From Ectocarpus siliculosus (taxonomy: Eukaryota > Sar > Phaeophyceae > Ectocarpales > Ectocarpaceae), in the NCBI GenBank assembly GCA_000310025.1, contig FN649729.1:2963612-2978873 (forward strand): 15,262 nucleotides of DNA. The letters run 5' to 3'. Positions 1 to 6,400 of the stretch are shown piece after piece (within the stretch, counting starts at the first letter, position 1; every line of letters begins with the position of its first letter). A model generated the notes under the pieces. That model did not search any database. It worked only from the letters and a program-made list of their open reading frames with translations, and was not told the origin of the DNA. The position numbers and the translations under genes were made by a program.

Positions 1-290
1 AGCGGGGGCGGGTGACAAGCCGTCGACGCACAGAAGATACTGAGAGCCAGGTTTCGGGTTTTGATCGCGAGAAGGCGGGCAAGAGGTCTCGGCACCATCG
101 TCCCCGGGACCAAGGACTATTCGGTCCTACATAGCAGAGTCCCACGAAGGGTAAATCACCACGTAGCGTTCAACTACGGTACCAAAATGACAGCGGTGAC
201 CAATACAGCCTGGTGTCCACCCGTATGTCCGCAGTCTACCGCTGCCTCCTTCGCTTCTGTCTCCCTCTAATCCTGCCCGCCCCCTCGGAA

Positions 291-360
291 GGAACGATTG
301 GCCATCATCTGCGATTGGTCCTGTGGGAACAATGCTCCGTCCTTGTGGTCGATGGTCTAA
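291..360 (+). repeat. Dispersed repeat, copy A
   Basis: This roughly 70-bp block begins GGAACGATTGGCCATCATC and ends at TGGTCTAA. It aligns with 7282-7354 at roughly 80% identity over the first ~53 bases by eye, then again at TGGTCTAA. The similarity resumes further right at 422-465 (TGGTCTAACGACTACGG, then a TATGAG/CATGAG-type and C-rich tail), so copy B looks like this copy with an internal deletion. It may be a fragment of a short interspersed element, but I do not recognise the family. Confidence 0.65.
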
Positions 361-430
361 GGCAATGGTCCGGTGAGAACCCGGCTTGCCCCGCCCCGGC
401 TTTGTAGGGATGCGAGATTAATGGTCTAAC

Positions 431-484
431 GACTACGGTATGCACGGCCATGAGTACACCCCCGCCCCGACTACGGCATGCACG
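431..484 (+). repeat. Short direct repeat pair, 16 bp
   Basis: GACTACGGTATGCACG at 431-446 recurs as GACTACGGCATGCACG at 469-484, with one mismatch and a start-to-start distance of 38 bp. It lies within the right-hand part of dispersed repeat copy A, just upstream of the possible splice acceptor at 511-512. Confidence 0.6.
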
Positions 485-512
485 CCTTGACCACCCCCCC
501 TTTTCTCACCAG

Positions 513-587
513 GCCAACCGTGGCCAGATCCCGCGCCCCGAGCATCCCAAGGACGTGCCGAAGCAGCTCGTCCCCACAGCCAAGTAG
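513..587 (+). CDS. Possible 3'-terminal exon of a gene entering from the left
   Basis: A pyrimidine-rich tract ending TTTTCTCACCAG (acceptor AG at 511-512) is followed by 24 sense codons and TAG at 585-587. The frame reads ANRGQIPRPEHPKDVPKQLV, followed by PTAK and stop. About four fifths of the codons end in G or C (CAG, ATC, CCC, AAG, GAC, GTG, CTC, GTC), as in the well-supported exons of this window. I recognise no family in the short basic, proline-rich tail. No upstream partner exon could be identified within the window, so the gene, its other exons and its reading phase remain unproven. Confidence 0.35.
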   Translation, partial: ANRGQIPRPEHPKDVPKQLVPTAK

Positions 588-1729
588 ATCCGCGAAGTGC
601 CCGGGCGGGGGACAGAGGTGCAGCAGCAGGCCGGACACGACTCTCGACCGGAAGGCCTCTTGCTTCCCCCCCGCGAGGGAGGGTCGACGCTGTCGCCGCT
701 GCTGCTGCTGCAGCGACGTGGATTCCCGGGTGCCCTTGTCAGTCTCGCCGCCGTCATTGTCGCCGTCACCCGGCGGCGGAACTTGCCGCTCGGGGAGGTG
801 CGGGTGCTTGGTTGCAGTCGGGCATTGTTCGCCTGACCGTGCGCCCCCCGACGGAGATTCCTTCGCGTTCTGCTTGGGTCAGGTACGCATGGAAATGGGG
901 CGGTGCACGGCTTTGTCAAGCATCGAACCATCTATCTTATGGCCATGCTTCTCGAACGAATGAACCGCCGCAAGAAATGGCGAGGGAAAACGTAAATGCT
1001 CTATAGAGGAGGCTTGCATCGTCCAGGAACATATATAGACCTGTACTGCTGGTGCGCTTGAAAGGGAAGAGCCAACTCATACTGTGCGCATGTATCTTGT
1101 GAGCGGGGTCGTCCGCTCCTTCTCTCCTAGGCATGCCAACACGCAAACGAGACGGCGGGGGCGGCGCGACCCAAAACCCCGATGCAGCACGCAAGGTCAA
1201 AACTTGCCAAAAAACAATCTCTCAATTCAGAAAGATTGGACGGTTTCCAGATTGAAGGGGAATGAAGGCTAATCTTTCGAGGCAACCAGCGCCTCACACT
1301 CATCTACGGCGGTCATGGGGGGGTTTCGTGTGTACCGGGTGGTATGCCTTCGGGTTGGGTGATGTAAAGGGAACCCTCGTTTCCTGGGCCCCACTTTATC
1401 ACACGCGTTGGTTCGCCATGCAAAACAAAGAAGCAGGACAGAACGCTAGCGTGAGGCATGCACACCATGATGTTACTCCGAAGCCTCTGAACTTTTCAGC
1501 TGCGAAACAGCAGTGGGTCACTGCTGGACATGTAGGTAAGCTTTGCCACCACCGACGCTCCTCACACAAACCAAAGGCTTGCCACGGAATCAGCAGGAGA
1601 CCCTCACGGCAGGCAGCTACAACCTACGGCGTACGCAAGCAGTTCACAATGCCCCGCAACTTTGCGCCATCGCAACTGGCAGCATGTCTGCAAGCAATCA
1701 CCTTCCTAAGGACATACGGAGTATTTTCT
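588..1729. other. No supported gene
   Basis: Several open frames occur on both strands (for example 478-963 + and 506-931 -, overlapping antisense). They have erratic amino-acid composition (Cys/Arg/Ser/Pro runs), no domain and no exon-like codon bias. The first part may be 3' UTR of the exon at 513-587. The frame 1262-1789 (+) runs into the inverted repeat at 1730-1800 and shows nothing recognisable. Confidence 0.4.
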
Positions 1730-1800
1730 AGAAGCCGAAATCAAACTGTTACACTAATAAAGAGGCAGCTGCCACGTCGAATGGTTTGATTTCGGCTTCT
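1730..1800. repeat. Perfect 17-bp inverted repeat (MITE-like or hairpin)
   Basis: AGAAGCCGAAATCAAAC at 1730-1746 is matched by its exact reverse complement GTTTGATTTCGGCTTCT at 1784-1800. The 37-base spacer contains the palindrome GGCAGCTGCC (1764-1773) and an AATAAA hexamer (1756-1761). As RNA it would form a 17-bp stem with a structured loop. Candidates are a very small terminal-inverted-repeat element, the end of a transcript, or a small-RNA hairpin. I saw no clear target-site duplication, and the stem is short for a typical miRNA precursor. Confidence 0.75.
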
Positions 1801-2467
1801 TTCGAAACTACCAGGTACTTTTAACGGGTTCTGAAGTTCAACACACGGTTGAGACTTGGTGGAAAGAGCGCCTATAAACCTTCCCCAAAAGGCAGGTTTG
1901 GTGCGCCAACTTACACGCACATCCTGTTGACGTCGTGTAATTGGGACCCGAACTACTACTCCGCTGTGTACAGCAAGCAGGAGCTGTTTTAAGGGTGAGC
2001 GTCACGCCAACAAGATAAAAACGCCTGATAATGGAAATCATGCCTGCAAGATATATACGCCTGTTTATGGATGGCGCGATGGGCGGGTCGACGGCCGGGT
2101 CAGCAGCGCACCTATCTGTGCATGTAGAATACACCAGTCTACTGCTGCAGTCTCCACTCGTAGCTTGCAAAAGGAACACCCACACCGGTACAGCAGTCTA
2201 GACTGCGGGGCAACTAAAAGCGCCCCAGCTTTGCCGTGTGACAGGCACTTTTTTTGCTTCCGCACGCACGTGGGTGAAGCTATCTTCACGTATTAGGAAA
2301 CATAAGATCATCTAACGCTCTAACTTGAGCATAATTGATAAATACCACGGTGTGTCGTGCTGGTGGTCCGCTGGACGGACGTTACAAGAAGAGAGGGTTA
2401 CAGGGAGGGCAACCATTACACACGATCCCCGATGATCTGCAGAGCTCGTTCGGCTTTTTGTCGGGGT
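1801..2467. other. No supported gene; minor repeats
   Basis: No exon-like coding is visible on either strand. Two small structures stand out. One is a 24-bp imperfect direct repeat, CAAGATAAAAACGCCTGATA... at 2011-2034 and CAAGATATATACGCCTGTTT... at 2047-2070 (20 of 24 identical, all differences A/T swaps). The other is the perfect 14-bp palindrome GCAGTCTAGACTGC at 2193-2206. This stretch would lie downstream of the minus-strand gene at 2468-3016 and could hold its 3' UTR or further exons. Confidence 0.4.
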
Positions 2468-3016
2468 TCAGCGAACTAAGCTGGGAAAAGCTGGCTCTCT
2501 GGTGGAATACGAGGCTAGCATTTCAGCAGAGTGGAGTGTCTTCACCTGCTGTCCCTCCTTTAGCTGCTCCTGCTGCTGAGGCTGGCCCTTAGTAATACCC
2601 CCCCCAGACCGCTGCCGCTGATCCCTTGAGGTTGATGACTGCAGAAGCTGTGGAGACCACTCCGAAACGCTGAACGTTGTTCTCCGATGAACGGCGTCGC
2701 CACTACCATCTCTTCCTCCATCTCTTCCTCCTGTGGCCACTGCAGTCCCGCTCACGATGAGGTCGTCGAACATCGCCAAAGCATGGATGGTTATCACCCG
2801 ACCCCCGCCACCTCCGTCGACGTAGCGCATGGGCGGGAAAGCCCCCGCGCTGCTCTGCTCCATGCGCACGGCGGGCGAATCACCCCCGTGATGAACATTC
2901 AATCCGTAGGCTAACAGCTCTAGGTGGAGTGCCAGCAGCACACGAGCGTGGTCGTCATCTTCTGCCCAGCTATACCCTCCTCCCTTTCTCTCCGTCGTTT
3001 CTCTGGGTTGATCCAT
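2468..3016 (-). CDS. Hypothetical protein, divergent from gene 1
   Basis: This 182-residue open frame reads MDQPRETTERKGGGYSWAED at its N-terminus. The middle (about residues 24-95) is the most protein-like part: HARVLLALHLELLAYGLNVH, then a Gly-rich turn, then RVITIHALAMFDDLIVSG, with good use of C/G-ending codons. The C-terminal third is Gln/Ser/Arg-rich and less convincing. A donor-like GTATTA near 2595-2600 means the last part may be intron rather than coding. The frame stays open upstream to an ATG at 3173-3175, but the ATG at 3014-3016 is preferred because an AT-rich TATA-like stretch lies about 100 bp upstream of it. No known domain or signal peptide is visible. It is transcribed away from gene 1 with about 320 bp between the start codons, so the two may share a promoter region. 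Confidence 0.38.
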   Translation of the reverse strand: MDQPRETTERKGGGYSWAEDDDHARVLLALHLELLAYGLNVHHGGDSPAVRMEQSSAGAFPPMRYVDGGGGGRVITIHALAMFDDLIVSGTAVATGGRDGGRDGSGDAVHRRTTFSVSEWSPQLLQSSTSRDQRQRSGGGITKGQPQQQEQLKEGQQVKTLHSAEMLASYSTREPAFPSLVR

Positions 3017-3335
3017 CCGGGGGCGGGGCCGCTCGGTGTGTGCGCGCGTACAGGTTGTGGTGGGTTGGTGTTGTTGCACCGTCGTAAAAAACAAACAAAC
3101 CAAAAACTCGCTCTTTTTATTTAATTTTCCCCCCGAGATATGGAAGGTGGCGTTACCGCAAAGCACCGCACGCACCCTACGCCGGAGTGTTTACAGCAGC
3201 TTACAACAGCTTACAGCAGCTTACAGTAGAGTTTACAGCAGTAGCACGCCCAAACGCAGCACCAGACAGGACGGACGGCGCTACGCCGTAAGTAGACTTA
3301 CAGCAACCCGCTCGGCCGTACTGCTGGCGTTCAGG
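3017..3335. promoter_or_regulatory. Putative bidirectional promoter between hypothetical gene and gene 1
   Basis: This spacer separates divergent start codons at 3016 (-) and 3336 (+). It contains an AT-rich segment, CTCTTTTTATTTAATTTT, at about 3111-3128. Read on the minus strand it gives AAATTAAATAAAAAG, a TATA-like element about 100 bp upstream of the minus-strand start. Towards gene 1 it holds a cluster of ~10-bp TTACAGCAGC repeats. No start-site data are available, so the assignment rests on geometry and composition only. Confidence 0.4.
3190..3245 (+). repeat. 10-bp tandem repeat cluster TTACAGCAGC
   Basis: TTACAGCAGC (3191-3200), TTACAACAGC (3201-3210), TTACAGCAGC (3211-3220) and TTACAGTAGA (3221-3230) are contiguous. 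TTTACAGCAGTAGC (3232-3245) follows out of register, and a further CTTACAGCAA lies near 3298. The 10-bp period is about one DNA helical turn. The cluster ends about 90 bp before the gene 1 start codon, so it lies in the promoter or 5' UTR. It could be a binding-site array or simply an unstable microsatellite. Confidence 0.7.
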
Positions 3336-3491
3336 ATGAGGGTGTGGTTGCTGCTGCAGCTGCGCCTGCTCCTGCTGTGCTACAACCAGCACGTGGCGGA
3401 GGGTTCATCGAGGTCCGCCGAGAGCGCGTACGACTCCAACAAGGGCGTGTTCAGCCCCAAGGGCCGCCTCGTCCAGCTCGACTACGTGGAG
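3336..3491 (+). CDS. Gene 1 exon 1: signal peptide plus start of alpha-subunit fold
   Basis: Residues 1-52 start at ATG 3336. MRVWLLLQLRLLLLCYNQHV is a classical signal peptide. Mature protein then begins with SSRSAES and the diagnostic alpha-subunit N-terminus YDSNKGVFSPKGRLVQLDYV. There is no Phe at the likely cleavage site, so the ASAFAP-type plastid-stroma signal is absent. The donor is GAG|GTAATA, phase 0. The same frame is open further upstream (to 3036), but the ATG at 3336 directly precedes the hydrophobic core. Confidence 0.85.
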
Positions 3492-6400
3492 GTAATAACG
3501 CGCCATGCACACCGGTAGGATGACGGAGCGATACATACGCCTGCCGATGCAGCGCGCGGAGCAAACGGCTGGGTGTTTGTCCTTGTCATGATATTACAGC
3601 AGTATTCTACTCGGGTTGCCGCAGATCTCCCTCTCTCTGCGGGAGACGCACCGTATAGTTCGAGAGCGTTGCGAACCACGGTCATTGTTAGCTAGCTCAC
3701 TTCACCTCCTCCACACGCGGCGCGCGATTGGACGTGCTGACGGCGTAAAACCACAGGGCTTGGTGAAGCGGGGCAACCTCTGCATTGGTGCCGAGTGCAA
3801 GGATGGTGTGGTGAGTTCGAACACTGCACGTTAACCATTTATTTGCATATTGCAAAAGTTGAAGTCGTAGTAGTAGCTCTACCTGCTGGCTTGTACGCTG
3901 GTGGGCGCCGCCAGGTACTTCTTGGGGTGCATTGTCATCAAGGATATCACGGGCGAATGACCCTGAACATCCCACGAACTACTCCATACTCTACATACGC
4001 TGATCCTCGCACAGATGAAACCACCAACCGCCTGTATCATATCCCTGGGCGCACTCCGAAAACTGTAGGCTTTTTACGGCATTCCTTGGCTGTTGATTGC
4101 TTCAAAACTTTCGAGGTATTGAGTGCGACGAATGCAGCGATGACACGACATCAGTGTACCTCAACGCTGTAGTGCGGTGCGCGTACCTGTCTCCCATCCG
4201 CCTACTCGAGCGCCGTCTAAACCCACCTACGTAACAACACACCTGGTGCACATTAGTTTCTTACACGTTTTTCTGCTGGCACCTCGGACACCTCTGCTTG
4301 CATGTCCGCATACGATGGACATCAAAGGTTCTGATGACCAACAAGCTGGTGACGGCGGATGCGGCAAAGCTGTTGGTGGACGGGGGCACACGGCGCGTGT
4401 TTCGAGTCGACTCCCACATCGGTGAGAGAGGGTTTTGCACGGGCAGTGGGGCGTGTTTTTCTTCTAGTTTTGTACCCTTGCTCAACAAATGGTCAGGGGC
4501 CATGCAACCTTCCCATGATGGTACTAATATCAAAAGTTAGATGCTCCATCTAAGTTGCATTGAGCTAGCCCCCTGTCGAAAGCTTGAAGCAATTGAGTCA
4601 CTTTTCGCGGCTTGAGCTTTGGACATCTTTAGGTTAGGGGGAAGGTACGGGGGTGACGCGGGAGAGAAGAAGTGACCATACCCCCTCTGGTAAGCGCTCA
4701 TTTGCGTGGACGTAATTCGGTCTGTGACCACATGTTTGTGTACAGTAAGCGTACTGTAGTGCGTATGACTGCTGCTGTATTCGCTTGTCATCGGCGAAAC
4801 TGCCATCGCTTCGTCCGGGTGTCCCCCGACCGGTACGGTCAGGTAGGGTAGCAGCACAGTTCCTCACCCCTCCTGGCACATGCGATCGTCCAGACGAAAA
4901 ATGCGTCCGCCTTCCACGTATTCCCCCCAACGCGCACACATGCATAGACAAAGATCATCCACGGATTACACTTAAACTCACTCAAACCCCGTTTGCGCAG
5001 TCCGTTGTCTTGTACCACAGCGCAATCCTGCCCACCCTTCGCACAAACATGCGAAAAACGCCGTGAGATGTCGTGTTCTACGATAAAAGTATGCCGTGCT
5101 TTATTTGCTGGTCCATCTTCGCTCTTGCTTTTTCCAGTTGAACGGCACCTCTTTTTTCAAAGCAGCTGCCTCCCTCAATCTCCACGTATACCAACCTCCA
5201 CGCGTACCTATCGTTTGAAGAGGATTCCACATTCCGCACGCCACCGTCAGCAGGATGACGATCGCCTGCTCCTCATCACACCTGTCACAAGCGTACCATC
5301 GTCTTCGAAACCGGTACTGTACCGTCGATGAGCTTGTACACCTCCTTTGTCGGATAAACAAAATTTTCTATCATTCGAAAGCTTGATATGTATGGTGTGT
5401 GTGTTCGTGTTTCCTTGTTCTTGCTGGGCCAACACTCGGAATCAAAACAAACAGGGATATTACCGGCCGGGCTGCCTGCTGACGGGCGAGCTCTGGCGCA
5501 CAAGGCCATGGAGTACTGCAGGTGCGCCGCTACCTACCTCTGTCTTTTCTTGCTGCCGTTGCCTACACTTGTGAAACCTTGGGGCAATAGTGCCATCGCC
5601 TTGTTGGGTGAAGCTTGGGTAAGTTTCGCTGAACCACTCAAAGCAGGGCGGGAACCTTTTTTCCCTGTCATGAGTTTGTTAAGGCTTTGTCGAAAACGTA
5701 CGGACTCCTGCCGAGTTTTTCCCGGCATTTGTCGCCGGCTTCGAAACGTCGGCTGTTTGCATCCCAGCTGAAGTGACTCCCTCTGGTAGCTTACTCCATC
5801 TCTAATTTGGCACAGCAGTCTCCTGGGCGCTCCTCTTTCCTTGGGGACAGCCCTGTTTCTGCGTGGTGGGTCTGCCTCCTCCAAGAGGGTCTGAATCACA
5901 GCGGGGGGGGAAGAAGTGCAGACCTCCGAGGGCCTCAGAAAATTCCACGTGACAGGAGACATCGATAGCAGCAGCTGCCAATCCGTGTCTCGGTTCGTTC
6001 TTAACCCCCTGCACCTGGCGAGGAAATGGTGTGGTTTGGGCCGCCGTCCAGAGGCAGTAGACCCCCTCTGATGCACCGAGATAGAGCTTGAGCTTTAGGG
6101 TTCCAGCAATACTGCTGTGGCATGGAGCACGACATCCTTTTTCGTAACTGCTGTACTTTCCGCGGCGTATCCGCGGAGCCGACGCTCTGTACCTAGACAC
6201 AACTTGACTCAGACGCTTTTTGATGCCCGCAGTTTTCGCGATGAGCCGTCGCTCGACGAGACAAGAACGGTGTGCTTCAAGAAAAGGGCGTTTTGTTGTA
6301 GCTGCGTGGCCAGAACCTTTCGGGGGCAAGAAATCACGATTTCATTCCCAGAGCAACCGCGATGAGAGAACGGTCCCAGCTCTTTTCCTCGCAGGGCATT

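Larger units (their letters stand above)
1..512. other. Non-coding or intronic stretch with repeat copy
   Basis: I see no convincing exon here. Short open frames exist on the + strand but have mixed codon usage and no recognisable domain. If the exon proposed at 513-587 is real, this stretch is at least partly its upstream intron. It contains one copy of a dispersed repeat (291-360) and a short direct repeat (431-484), both described separately. Confidence 0.4.

Noticed and set aside
478-963. 161-codon plus frame and overlapping 141-codon minus frame
   Set aside because: They are mutually antisense with Cys/Arg/Ser/Pro-skewed composition and no domain. The exon-like signal here is in another frame (513-587).
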